64,000 nucleotides of DNA from Mycoemilia scoparia (GCA_027575805.1 JANBPU010000005.1:62001-126000); one strand, 5' to 3'; shown: positions 19,213 through 32,570, numbered from the stretch's first letter. Notes: generated by a model from the letters alone, not told the origin. Translations and numbers: made by a program.

Positions 19213-20531
19213 TTATTGCTTGGACTTGGAAGCAGAAGAGCGACGACGGCGGATCTCCTCCTTCTTGGCACGCTGCTCCTTGTTGCGCTTCTCAAGAAGC
19301 TTGGCGTAGTCAGCAGCCTCGTTTCTGGACTTCTCTGATTGGCGCTTCTTGAGAGAAAGAAGGCGGCGCTTGTGTTGAAGGGTGCGAGGGGTAATAAGGC
19401 GCTGGATCTATAAAATATTATTATAATAATCCAGTCAATAATTATCAGAAAAATCAAAATCCAGATAAACTCATATAGCCATAGTATAAAAATATCAATT
19501 CAAGCCATACCTTAGGAGCCTTGGTGTATGGCTTCTTGCCTTCACCCTTGGGGACAATCTCGCGGCGGATAACGAACTTGCGGACATCATCATCCTTGGT
19601 CAAGTTCTATAAATATTTCGAAATCAAATATTTAGATCTAATTCGTGTTTTGATAAATACTGTTGAAAACCCAAATATTTGTAATTATAGATAATAGTAC
19701 TTACAAAGAGCTTGCGGATGTTGTTGGCACGCTTGGGACCGAGGCGCTTAGGAACAACGGTGTCAGTGAGGCCAGGAATCTGCTGCTCACCCTGCTTGAT
19801 GATAGCGAGAGAAAGGGCAGAGATGTCTGAGCCAACGATGCAACCGCGGACAGACTTGCGGCGGCGCTCACCAGTGCGGCGGGCACGATAGCAAGAGTGA
19901 CCATCAGAAAGGAGGAGGCGGACACGCTGGTGGGAGAGAACACCCTGCTTCATGGGGAAACCCTGCTTGTCATTGCCACCAGTGATGCGGAAAACGTATC
20001 CCTTGAATTCATCACTAACAGAATCTCCAGCAACTTCAGCGGAGATGCGTTTGTCGTAGAAAGCGCGGCTGCATTTCAAGAATAAAATGTATGTTGAAGA
20101 TGCCAATACTTTCATGTTTATATTTATATGCATGTATATATTGAGAGCATGTTAATTACTTACAGCTTGCGCTCATCGGAAATATCGAAAGACTTCTGGC
20201 AGCCGTTGGCCAAGTTGGCAATGTTAAGCTATTTATAAATGTAGCTGATGTTAATATTTGGTATTTGGTAATTCTAGGTATATGGCCCATTCTGGCAAGC
20301 CTTCTCGGTTGTATATTATAGAGTAATATTCTTGGTGGATGGATGCATATTTTAGATTTTTCGTATATCCCCGCATCCACTCATTGTATAATTTATTGTG
20401 TCATCGCATCCATCCATTATATAGAATAAGCCATCCTCGCGGATATATGGGCAGCTTATACATAACGTCTTGCCTCCTTTACATATGTTGTATTTTCAAA
20501 TGGATTCGCCAGCTAATTTACATACCTTCAT
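19213..20531 (-). CDS. RPS6: 40S ribosomal protein S6 (eS6)
   Basis: Five exons, 20531-20526, 20228-20164, 20068-19705, 19606-19511 and 19407-19213, encode 241 residues. The first exon is just ATG AAG before [22 protein letters not shown] then continues the family N-terminus. Conserved blocks include ISGG-like [37 protein letters not shown] and [16 protein letters not shown]. The C-terminal helix is Arg/Lys-rich and ends in [12 protein letters not shown], with the Ser-Ser site of the kind phosphorylated by S6 kinases in other eukaryotes. Intron 1 is long (297 bp) and contains a 10-bp inverted repeat. Intron-rich 5' ends are typical of ribosomal protein genes. Confidence 0.96.
20337..20415. 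repeat. Inverted repeat in eS6 intron 1
   Basis: GGATGGATGC at 20337-20346 and its exact complement GCATCCATCC at 20406-20415 can pair across a 59-nt loop. A further GCATCCA lies between them at 20373. No C/D or H/ACA snoRNA boxes were found nearby. Confidence 0.5.
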
Positions 20532-21505
20532 TATATGGATGCACGCTTTTACGTCTAGTTAACGCAGAGAAGAGGAGGTTATAGCAGGTCTTCGCTTCAT
20601 CGTATCTAATGTCCCTGATGGTTGCTGCAGGTTGAATTGCCAACATAACCAAAAGCAAAAAAAGAAAGATATTATTAAAAGTTCCGATCAAATCAAAGCT
20701 CAATCAAATTAGCTTTACATAAGCTCCAAGTATTCTAAAACTGTTCTTATGTACTGGATATTTGCTCCATCCCATTAGTTCGTTAGCTCGATTAACTGAA
20801 TAGCTTGGCACTGGGCATTCTTGTGCTATTTTGCTCAGAAGCTTGTCACATTATTGCTTTCTGAGTATATTGTAGCACATATAACTCTCTGGTGTCGATT
20901 CTCATGTCGCTCCAGAATGCCAGCCGGGCATCTATAGCAAAATCTGTATCATTCAGGCGGATTACGATCCAAGATATCATACATTTCTCTTGATGACATC
21001 ACACGACTTTTCTCATCATCTACATTTACACGACTACGAGAGATTAAACATTTCAGGCTATAGAGATTTTTCTATAAAGAATTGATTAATGTTGCTTGTA
21101 TTGGGATTGTTTTGTAGCCACTCAGGCCTACACATCTTAGATAAATAGTTCCCAGATACTGAAGCGGTTGGGTATGTGGTGTATGGCGTTCACAGTGTGC
21201 TTTTTGGATGCGTGGTTGTTATGCAACTTCAAAGTCCCATCTAAAGTGGGGAAATTGCACCCCTGTTGGGCAGTGATGTATGATTGAAAATTCCCATGAC
21301 TGCTACTTGCACCCTTCTTTCTCTGTTGAACCTTTTCTTGGTTATTTATTACTTACACATATACAAGTAAGAACCGCTGCGAAAGCCCTGGTATTAAGGG
21401 GCTAGTCGTTTAAACGAATACAAGTATCCCAATAGCTGTTCAGAAGACGCATCTTTCACAACCTTTATCTATAGACTTTGTACCACCATAAATCAAGAAA
21501 CGAAT
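20532..21505. other. Divergent intergenic region between eS6 and the coiled-coil gene
   Basis: About 970 bp. No gene, no strong TATA box and no shared repeat recognised. Short minus-strand open frames near 20518-20703 overlap the eS6 first exon and look like leader sequence. Confidence 0.45.
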
Positions 21506-23434
21506 ATGTCAGTTACCTCAAGAAGACCCGGACTCGCCAATCGTGGGCTAAGCGTAGATACGGTAAATGGAGATGGTCCTATGGTTCATCGCCGGGCCGT
21601 TTCATCCGCAAACATATCCACAATGCATTCTTCTCTACGCCCAAGGACACCGGGGCTGATAAATACCAATATTGCAAGCAGAGGTATTACCACAGGTGAA
21701 CAAAGACGCCCAGAATCTCCACTTGACCGACCACGAGTGAGCCCTATGCCGATTAACATGATGCGACGAAACAGCCTTGGTAGATATAGCGGATCATACA
21801 CAAATTCAATAAGAGAAGCTGCCCACTCACCTGTGAGAGTGCCCTCGCCATGTAGCTCACCTGCATTTAACATAGATGGGTCACATCCTAATCCAAGGAC
21901 AATGGGAGAAAATATGCCTAGACTGAATGCAAATACAAATGACATAACAGATACACAGCTTGTTCAACTTAATAAATCATTGCGTGGTGAGAATCGCAGG
22001 TTAAAGCACCAAAATGGAGAACTACAGAAGTCCCTTGTTAAAGTTGAGAGTGAGCTCGAAGCCACAAAGGTTGCTCAAGGAGAAGCAGTAAAGAAAGCCG
22101 ACCATTTGGCAAAAAGGCGAGAGAAGGACCACAAGTCATTTCAAAAGCACCTGGCCAACATCGAGAAAATTTCGGGTCTTGAGATTGAGAAGCAAAGGAC
22201 AGAGATTCAAGAACTGCGCGAAAGGATTCAAAAGAAAGATATAGAAGCACACAGTGTGATAAAAAAGTTGAAGGAAGAGCACAAAGAAAGTATAGATAAA
22301 CTAGGTGCAGAGCTGAATGCCATGAAAAGCAAGTGTAGCCAGCATACAACAGTCATATGTGGGCTTGAGAAGCAGCTAGCCGATGCTGTAAATAAAATAA
22401 AGGAACTGGAAGCTTCTAACGAGCATGCCAGTGCGGTATGTAACTCGCTTGTGGAACTAGAGGCCAGATGCGCGAGCCAACAGCGTCTTATATCGCATCT
22501 ACAAGCTGAGAACGAAGAAGCTAGGCTCCATTTAACAACAAGACAGAGCTTTATTTGGGATTCTATTGACAGGCAACCATCAAGTGCTGCTCTAAGATCA
22601 AAGTTATCCCGAATGAGTATGATGAAAGCACCCGGTTCTAATGAATCCTTTGCCAGTTCATTCTTCAACTCCGACATCACCAAAAGTCGCAATTCTAATC
22701 GAAGGAATTGTAGAATGCTTCACCAGAGATCAAAGTCAGAAATTTTGATAACAATGGCCGACATATTTGGAGCAGACGAAACAAGCGATCCATTAAATGG
22801 TGTTGTTAGCGTTGTTGGTAGGTGTAATTTGAGGCCAATCCCAAGTGTATCAGACTATGGATCCCAGAGGCTGAGCGAGAGGAGCTCGAAAGCGATGCTT
22901 GGTTCTCTAACTACATTAAACCCAGAGAAGCAACCTATTAAAGACAACGCTGTTCATAAGCCTAACTTGCTAGTTACATCCCAGCAAGCACATGCTGTAT
23001 CCCAGAATAAATCAGCTGTTATTGCTGCTGGCCGCGAAGGTTTTCACCGTCGAGTCAGCTCAATGCCAAATATCTATGAATATACGTTATCAACCTTTGA
23101 TACTACGCAAAACCAACACTCCAGGGCTAACAAAGTGCCTGATTCCAACAATGTTTTACACGAATCGTCTGAAATTTCTGCAAAATTCCCAGCATCATAT
23201 CCATTACCAGAAGGCTTTGGTGATGAATGCAAAGCACTCGCATTCGGTACAGATCCAAACCATGTAAAAGAAGAGAACTCGCCACTAATGTCTCAGAATA
23301 AACGAGCACAGAAAGGAAGCTTGGGCTATTTGCATGGGTGTATTTTTATCATGACCATAACTGTTATAACGTACATACTATTTGGATTGCCATTAAGCTT
23401 CATGAAGCTGTTACTTTGGCATCCATTTATATAA
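21506..23434 (+). CDS. Tail-anchored coiled-coil protein of unknown function
   Basis: A single exon encoding 642 residues; the family is not recognised. Residues 1-150 are Arg/Ser/Pro-rich and probably disordered. Residues about 155-350 form a long coiled coil (ENRRLKHQNGELQKSLVKVE is typical). A Ser-rich region with several RxxS sites follows. The last 30 residues hold one strongly hydrophobic segment (GCIFIMTITVITYILFGLPL) with a short tail, the layout of a C-terminal membrane anchor. This suggests an organelle- or nuclear-envelope-anchored tether or scaffold with its coiled coil in the cytosol. The order disordered head, coiled coil, membrane tail recalls golgin or spindle/nuclear-envelope proteins, but no specific motif decides. 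Confidence 0.75.
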   Translation: MSVTSRRPGLANRGLSVDTVNGDGPMVHRRAVSSANISTMHSSLRPRTPGLINTNIASRGITTGEQRRPESPLDRPRVSPMPINMMRRNSLGRYSGSYTNSIREAAHSPVRVPSPCSSPAFNIDGSHPNPRTMGENMPRLNANTNDITDTQLVQLNKSLRGENRRLKHQNGELQKSLVKVESELEATKVAQGEAVKKADHLAKRREKDHKSFQKHLANIEKISGLEIEKQRTEIQELRERIQKKDIEAHSVIKKLKEEHKESIDKLGAELNAMKSKCSQHTTVICGLEKQLADAVNKIKELEASNEHASAVCNSLVELEARCASQQRLISHLQAENEEARLHLTTRQSFIWDSIDRQPSSAALRSKLSRMSMMKAPGSNESFASSFFNSDITKSRNSNRRNCRMLHQRSKSEILITMADIFGADETSDPLNGVVSVVGRCNLRPIPSVSDYGSQRLSERSSKAMLGSLTTLNPEKQPIKDNAVHKPNLLVTSQQAHAVSQNKSAVIAAGREGFHRRVSSMPNIYEYTLSTFDTTQNQHSRANKVPDSNNVLHESSEISAKFPASYPLPEGFGDECKALAFGTDPNHVKEENSPLMSQNKRAQKGSLGYLHGCIFIMTITVITYILFGLPLSFMKLLLWHPFI

Positions 23435-23878
23435 GTTTTGGCTTCACATTTATGGCATAGCCATACCATTCATTTTGCATTTGAAATACATTGAGCCATT
23501 AAGCTCTGTTGTTTTGGCATATTTTCATAGGGTTTAATATGTTGAATAATATAGGCTGTTTAGAATAATCAAACCATATTTATTACAATTACAGCAGTTT
23601 AAACAATAGATATCAATCATCATTCGTGAAAATGCTTGTTGTTTAAAAGCAATATTTAAACCCTGCGTTTTTGACTCTCTGCCAATTGTTTGGCATTCTT
23701 AAAGAGTGTGCAGGGAAAATCACAGAATTAGATTATCAGATCTTACGAGCTTAAAGGTGTCGTATTCATCAAGCCCAGGTACTACACCCAGACTGTTTCA
23801 CCCATTTGTATAATGTTGTGCATTTGCGCCTTCGCTAATAATATCTAGTCATACAATTGTTTATGTCGCCGTTGACAA
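23435..23878. other. Intergenic spacer
   Basis: About 440 bp of AT-rich sequence between two rightward genes. Nothing recognised. Confidence 0.45.
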
Positions 23879-26800
23879 ATGCCTGATTCAGACACCGATG
23901 AGTATCGCCGCCTTAAGCTTGTCCTGCTGAAATTTAAACAGCTTGCTGCATGTGGTCAGCTGGATGAGCTTATGACAGCAATAAAAGAAGAGAGCACCAA
24001 TACTAGAAGCAAAGAAGAAAAAACAAACCTTTCAAAAGGCCTGGTAGAAGTATTCTCGTATTTCCCAGAATCCCTCTGCCCAAGAGAGTACGCGTCGAGA
24101 GTCAAAGAAATTGATAGTCGATTTTCTATACCATGGGGCGACGTTGAAACCGCAAGGCAGATCATAAGGCGCTCTGATGCAATAAATGCCACAACTGGGC
24201 GTCTGGACTATGCTATCGAATGGATTGATCTATGCACCGAGCTGGCAGGAAGCACCATTAAGGATCCAGCATCAACACCCGAGTCTTATAATATTATGAT
24301 CGCAGAATCTGCTAGCCTGCGACTTCTTGACCAACTTGTGATAAATTCTATATTCTCAGTTCCAGAGCCAGACGCATTAAGGCAACTGCAGCCAAGCGAA
24401 AAGGTTAAAGTTGTCCTGGATGGGGCAGCGGCTGAGGCAAAATCAAAAGCAGGGTTTGATAGCATTCTAAAGTACGCACAGCTAATGCTGGGTGTGAATA
24501 AAGAAGTCTCGAACGAACTCTGGGAGGCATACAATAACTGCATGGTTACTTCTATCATTGAAGCCATTGAATCGGATAATACCATCATTTCCGCAATCGA
24601 GTGCTATTCTTCGATAGAGGCGCTACCACATTTCAGGTCCATATCAAGTGGTGGAGTTGATAACTACGACCACAATGTTTTGTACTGTTCACCGGGAGTA
24701 TTGTTATCGATCCTCTATTCCGTTTCTATAGACAAGGACAGCGGAGAGAGCTACCAAATCTTTGCCAAAGCTCTTGAAAAGTGGAGTGCAGGCAAAGCTG
24801 CATCAAAGGACGGCTTTGGGTGGTTTGGAAACAATTTTTCGGCAGAAACCTCTAATAGCAAGTCTGCGGAGGGTGTTCATGCCATTTTGTCAAAGGCCAA
24901 TGAAGACATACTATCATCATTATCCATCAATGTGCTGCGATATATAGAAATTATTGATGTACTATCCAGATGGAAGACGCACATTGACATCGCCTGGTTT
25001 ATCCATAAACACGGCAAAAGGAGCGAGCAAAATATACTTTTACACGCATTTCTGAGAAACGTAGCAAGGTTATTCGAAATGGCAACCAAAGAATCTTTTG
25101 CCATGGCTGGCCTCAAAGCATTTGCCAATTTTGAACAGCTTGCATCATTTGGATCATCCAAAGAGAAAAATCTTGCTCTATGGGCTCAGCTGGATAGCGA
25201 TATCCAGATACTATGCGATGAGAAGCTGGACACATTTTCGATGGTTCCCAAAAACGATATCAGCAAAGGGTGCATGAGATCCGTTCTATCATCAAGGTGT
25301 TTTGACATAGTGCGTGAATATATGGATATGACCATAACTGCTGACGCTATAAAAATACCAAGAGAGGATGTCGAGCGGGTGGTTCTTGATTTTGCTCGAG
25401 AGATGATTGACAATTCTGGCTCTGGTGATATCAACTCTGAACAAATAAAGATTGCCACCAGCTGCTTAAAGCTCTTGCCCAGAGATAAGGATGTTGAAGC
25501 CGAGCTTGACCTTATAGATGCTTCTCATCTAGTATGGAGTTTGTGTAAGAATTCGAATGCCGAAGGTGCATTGTCACTCTTACCTATACAAATCAGAACC
25601 GCAAAGGATAAGTGGAGTGTAATATCTAACCTTCTCGAGGAAAGCCCAGCAGTCCATAAAAAGGCCAGAATTCTTAGGGAAGTTGCCGAGAGCCTTGGCT
25701 GTATAGAAAGGACAAGCAGAGACACATCATCAAACAAGGGAATCAGAGATCGAGTGCTTCGGTCTCTTCCCGAAGCACGTTTGAGTGCAATGCTTATGAA
25801 ATACTCGATGATCGACGGGGACTATGAATCCGCCTATGGATATGCTCGGCAGTTACAAAAGTCTATTGGTAGTTTGCGCAAATTTGTGGACAAGTACACT
25901 ACATACAGATCTGAGGTGGTTTTGGGAAAAGTTGCAGATGAAGATGTAACCCAACAAATGAAGAAATACGAGACTGATATCAAGACAATTTGTGATGCAT
26001 GTCTTGGCTTTGCAAATAAGGTGTCTTCACATCCAAAATCAGCATTAACGGACCGCCAGCTTCAGATTGGGACTCTTGCTATAAGCTATTGCCCTACGGA
26101 CCAAATATACTCGACCTTGCAGCAGTGGCTAAGGATAAGTGAAATGGTACATGCACAGAAGAGCAGTATGCCATTGCCGGCATCACAGATAATGAACCTT
26201 GACTTGACTAGCCTGAAGTCTTCTCAAGGATATGATAGTCGACGGTCGGAAATAGTTGATCCATCTATGCTTAATACATTTGATGTTAAAATCCTCAAAC
26301 GCTATCTTAGAGATATACCAACCTCTACTCTGGATAAATCTACATTGCTACTTGAGTTCCTCACATTTGCTTTAACTACCCATACAGAACCGCCCGACGA
26401 AAAGGCATTAAAATTCAGAGATATGATAATGGAAAAGATTGCTCAAACTTTGCCTGAAGAAGCTCGTAAATTTGCCGAGACTACAATTTACCCAAAGATC
26501 GATCCAACTGACTATGATATACTCAAGAGGTTCTACATGTTCTACGGACGTGTAGCTGGGAGTGATGATGCATTTAGATCCCAGGCCAAGTCTAGAATAG
26601 CTATTCTTAATATTCTTTCTGAGAAAGAAATCCTAAAAGACATCAGCTTTAGCGATCTTGTTTATTCCATGGCTTCATTAAAAGAAGAAGCAAAGAAGTT
26701 CTTTTTACCATGGTTAAATGAAAATTCCGTTTTTCGCATAATATCAATATCAAACCAGCTAGTCTCACTCTCGCCTATGCCCGGTCTAGACAAACCTTCA

Positions 26801-29214
26801 AGTGGAAGGTCAGAATGGGACGCATACTCGTTTATCAGTACTGTCGCAGCGTGGTTCCTTGAAAAAGTACTCAAGTGTGGCAGTCAGGCAATTCCTAAGA
26901 AGATTGAGAATGTCGAAGTTTCCTTTATTAGATGCTTCAAATCACTGTGCTCTCTCATGCTTGCTAAGGATATCTCCATGCTTATTCAAAACATTACATA
27001 TTCCACTGACGCTTTGAAAAAACTTTCCTTAAAATCAAGGATACATCTCGTATCAACCGGGCTGGTCGAAATTAGAAAAGCTTCTAGTGATATTGATGCC
27101 GAATTTTGTTTGAGTACCTTAGAAACTCTTCAGAGCCTTTATGACATAGACCATGACAGTAGTCACTATCATATAGAAGCAGATCTACTTAAAAGGCTAG
27201 ATCCAGCAGCATGGATGAAATCAACACTAGACGACATACTTGTATCGCCTATTATCAATGTGGATGCAAACAAATTAGCCTTGGAGAATTCTATTGATGC
27301 TATCCGCGAAATGATTACGAGGAAAGTACCCGCTTTGGTGATTTTCAGAGTCTATGTCATGTATATGATGGTTATCCACGGGCATGATGAAAGCATGTCT
27401 GATAAAGTACAGCTTATCCTGAACGAGTATTGGAAGCTGTTCTTAAATTCTATCAAACGATCTTGGATAAAAGTAGATTTGGACACAATATTTTCTCTTC
27501 CTATCAAAGCGGCAGCGAATTTTAAACCCGACCCCAATAATGAGATTGATATATATATGGCTGACGTATTGCGCCAGTTTGTAGATGGATTTAAGGAGAG
27601 GTTGCAAAGCAGCATTGCTAGGGAGAGTAAGCAGAGTGAAAATGTCGCCCTGAATGGGGATAATCGTCTTTTGGTTGTCAACTTTTTGAAAAAGTATTTC
27701 GAATTCGAAAAGGAAAGCATCAGTGAGCTTCGATCCTTGCAAGTTGAATTTCTTGTTGATCGATTTTGGATTAACAACAAGGTAAGAAAAGCACCATTGC
27801 TCCACTAGATAAAAAGTGACCAGGCCAACTGTTTCAATGTTCACTGAAATCTTGCTCTCTTTAAATGTAGATTCACAAGGACAATTTGTGCGATATAAAG
27901 CAACAGGATGATGTGTTCAATCAACTTATTTCTCAGACCACCAAGCTAGAACAGATAACAGGACTTATATTGATCGCTATAGAATGGATATCTGCTATCC
28001 AAGATTCACCAGAAGGCATGCAGACGAGAGCGGACAACTATATTTCAAGCATTATAGAGTGGCTTGTCATCAATGACCACTGCAATTTGGCTGCAAACAT
28101 GCTTCTGATTCCTATTAAGAGCGACATTCTTAGCATTATTTCTCCTGCTGCCATTGAAAAGCTCTTTACTAATCTTGATGAACTCTCAAAAAACAAGCAG
28201 CATACCATACCGTCTATATATCTTCTGAGGCTTCTAATGAGAAAAAACATATCCCTTGACAAGCTCCTAGAGGAACTTGAAAAGCCCGAGGACAGTTCAA
28301 TTGATCTGGATACACTAGACCCATGGGATTCGGTCGATTTTGACGATGCTGACATTGACACACCGCCAGAAGGTGACACCAATTTGTCTATAAAGGAAGA
28401 TGTATTGAAATCTCGTCCACTTCTCCTTGCTCTAGCAGCTTGCGGATATCTGCCCCAGTGCCTCAATAATAAAGAATTGGCCAAGACCATAGAAGATACT
28501 ATATTTTCATCTTCATCACAGTGGGATGATCTCAGTGGCGATACAGCCAAAACACTTACCAAATTGCTTGAAGCCTCGCCAGACGAGATAGATCACCAGC
28601 CTCATGTTTTACTTTATGACTGTATAAGATCTCTAACCTCTGACGGTGGTGATGCTACATCAGAAACTGTCACTATGTGGTTGCACCGGTATTTTTCAAC
28701 TCCCAAGAAATACATGTTCCAACCGATTGACCGGCATGTACTATTGAACAAGCTACAGAAAATTGCACTAAAAAACACTGTAAATATTACCGAATCGTCC
28801 TTTAAGAACGCTCCTGCTTCGATTGCTGAAGTCACTGAAACATCCGGCCCCATAGACGATGGATGGGAGGTGGACCTCGATCTCGACCTCGGACTTGACC
28901 AAGAAATCGATAACAAATCAAAGAAAGCAGGCACTAAAACGGATGGGCATTTTGGTGGCGGTGATGAAGGTTGGGATATTGACCTTGATCTTGGCATCGA
29001 GGAAGATAAAAAACCAGAAACAGCCAAGGAAACGGACGAACGACAGGAACCCTCTACTGAAGGAGAAAAAGAGACGACCCCTCAGACATACATCACACAG
29101 GCATATTTACAAAAACTTGGCGTACTTGCTGGCAACCCTGAGCTCTCAAACTCTTCAGAAATATTCCGTATCCTATTTCTACAAAATTATTTTTTGACCA
29201 ATGGTCAAAAGTAG
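23879..29214 (+). CDS. Sec39-domain/NBAS-like vesicle-tethering protein
   Basis: Two exons, 23879-27781 and 27871-29214, joined across an 89-bp GTAAGA...TAG intron in phase 0, encode 1748 residues. The protein is an all-helical repeat solenoid. Segments such as VEVFSYFPESLCPREYASRV near the start and the DGDYESAYGYARQLQ block around residue 650 resemble Sec39/NBAS proteins. These are subunits of the Dsl1/NRZ complex that tethers Golgi-derived COPI vesicles at the ER. It is much longer than yeast Sec39 (about 700 residues) and shorter than animal NBAS; no N-terminal beta-propeller is seen. The last 400 residues carry three acidic tryptophan motifs (DPWDSVDFDDAD, DDGWEVDLDLDLG, DEGWDIDLDLG). 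The family call is by pattern resemblance and needs a profile search. Confidence 0.7.
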
Positions 29215-29369
29215 TCACCACTATGCAGTACATTAAAGCTTTATTTTGATAGTAATGTTTTGTAGAGCTTGTTGAAAATTATGTATTCTCCTCATTCCAT
29301 ATAAAAACCAGTTGTGTTATGTATGAAAAGAAATAAACACTAATGCGCAAGTATTTTTGTAAATAGAAC

Positions 29370-29390
29370 GTGTGTGTGTGTGTGTATGTG
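29370..29390. repeat. (TG)n microsatellite
   Basis: A TG run, immediately beyond the MGM101 stop codon. Confidence 0.7.
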
Positions 29391-29391
29391 C

Positions 29392-30668
29392 CTATTTTTT
29401 AACCCATGGGTAATCCCATCCTCTTGTTTTTAGTCTCCACATTCGCTTTTTGTTTCCCTTGGTTACGTGTGTGACCCACTCTTCTGCGCAGTATTTGCCC
29501 TTGAAGTATTGAATAAATGTTGGATCCCTAATATCATTTGATAGAGGCAGTGATCATTAAGTTGAGAACTAAAAACGGTATTAAATATGGACCATAATTT
29601 TACTAATATTTTTAAATCATACTTACCATAGCTCGCTCGCAATTCCAAGGTCCTTACAGCAGCGCATCAGCGCATTCGATTTTACACCCTCAGTAGCTGT
29701 AGCTATACCCGATTCTTCAAAGAAGTCCTGCTCTCCACGAGCTTGAGAAACAAATCGGCCAAGACAAAATAGAGCATATTCTCTCGAAAGTGTTCTCCCT
29801 GTTACGGAGTGTGGTCCTCGAGGCACAAGCCCCCATGCTATTGATAGTTAATTTCAAATTGGTATTGTTGGCATCTTTAACAGACAGACATAAAGACAAT
29901 AATGGTGGGAGGCCAATGATAAAAAATAGCCATATGACTGTAGGAAATCAACAATACATACCACCAGGACCAAATGACCTATTTAGGATTCTTCTGTATT
30001 TGATTTCTGGAAGGTATATAAGACCATCTATATAACAAGCAAGAAAGCGTGTTTATAATCAGAAGATTGATCAATGATATGCTTAGGTTTGAAGATAATA
30101 ACATGGTAATTTATTATAGAAACATAGCACTTTACCTGGTTTGATCTCGACGTCCTTTTCATCTATCGGGGCCATTAGTATGTCAATTATACGCTGATCA
30201 AACGCTTTAGAGCCAACCCCGCTGAATGATGTCATCCATTCAGATGTAGGTTTGAAATCATCTTCACTCATAACAATGGGCTCTGTTGGTTGTGAAAATA
30301 GCGATCCATCTTCAGCCTTGGATTTAGATATGCCATCAATGCCAGCCAGTGCTTCGGCAACAGGACTGCTTTTACTATTGAACTCTGTTTTGTTGGGGAT
30401 ACTACTTGTCCTGTCTAACCCCTTGACAGCAGTATCTTGCGTATTTACCGGGGCATTTTTCTGAATAATTTTGGTTGTGCTTCCATGGCGAATTTGAAAA
30501 GAATGGCTTAGAACCACCTATTTGAATACAGTGATATCAATATTGTATTCATGGAATGCCTGTCGATATGACTGTTTGCAGCTTTCCAAATACGCAAAAA
30601 CGTATTGAATCAAGACAATTCATTATAAAATGTACCTTTGGAAAGTGGCGAACTGTTCTGGAAATCAT
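29392..30668 (-). CDS. MGM101: Mitochondrial genome maintenance protein MGM101
   Basis: Five exons, 30668-30636, 30517-30136, 30027-29962, 29837-29627 and 29527-29392, encode 275 residues. MGM101 is a Rad52-like single-strand annealing protein needed for recombination and repair of mitochondrial DNA. Exon 1 gives a presequence start ([11 protein letters not shown]). After a variable Ser/Lys-rich stretch the core follows: [78 protein letters not shown] and LWDP. These match the yeast protein nearly throughout. One departure is GPGAWGL where yeast has GPGGWGL, created exactly at the exon 3/4 junction. This family is a strong marker for a fungal genome. Confidence 0.95.
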
Positions 30669-30865
30669 TATGCTTCTAAATTAATATGAACAAGACCTGA
30701 AAGAGTGTGTAAACATTCACAAACTGGATGTCAAAGTAGTTTGTAATATATCATAAGTATGGGTTGGCTGGATCATCCCAAACAACCATTACGGTAACAA
30801 TCAACAGAAAAAATTCTCATATTCCAGGCACTCCACCAAAAGTGAGCCAGCCTGCAACTCTCGTA

Positions 30866-30994
30866 TGAGAGGTTATTTTTGAAGAGCTAAAAGAGAATAT
30901 ACATTTATCAATGATAATACTACAGGCTGGCCAAAATGCATGATGAAAATGGTCTACTAGTAAAAATTAGCAGCCTTTCAAAAATAATGATCCA
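30866..30994 (+). repeat. MITE copy E, subfamily 2
   Basis: A 129-bp element with ends TGAGAGGTTATTTTTGAAGA and CCTTTCAAAAATAATGATCC followed by A. The interior (ATCAATGATAATACTACAGG, TGGCC, GTCTACTAGTAAAAA) aligns with copy C. It sits between MGM101 and actin and is followed within 5 bp by repeat R copy 3. Confidence 0.8.
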
Positions 30995-30997
30995 AAT

Positions 30998-31090
30998 GTC
31001 TTTTGCAAGCCTGATCCACAAACCACACATTCTAGGCTGCCATTAGAGAGATAATTACTCCAGTGGGCATCTATGATGGTTTGCCATAAT
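30998..31090 (+). repeat. Dispersed repeat R, copy 3 (5'-truncated)
   Basis: About 93 bp aligning with the second half of copies 1 and 2: TTGCAAG, ACCACACATTCTAGGCTG, AGAGAGATAATTA and TTTGCCATAATG correspond in order. It begins directly after MITE copy E. Similarity was judged by eye. Confidence 0.55.
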
Positions 31091-31209
31091 GCGAACAATG
31101 TGGGAGTGATTTTAGGGAGATGTTTATTTGATAAAATTGTTGTAGTTATATGCCTAACCATGTAAAACAAGAAAATGGCAACATGATGATAAACATCGTG
31201 CGTAAAAAT

Positions 31210-32570
<1,361 letters not shown>

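Noticed and set aside
27352..28562. Long minus-strand frames inside the Sec39-like gene
   Set aside because: Shadows of the plus-strand coding sequence; composition follows the complementary codons.
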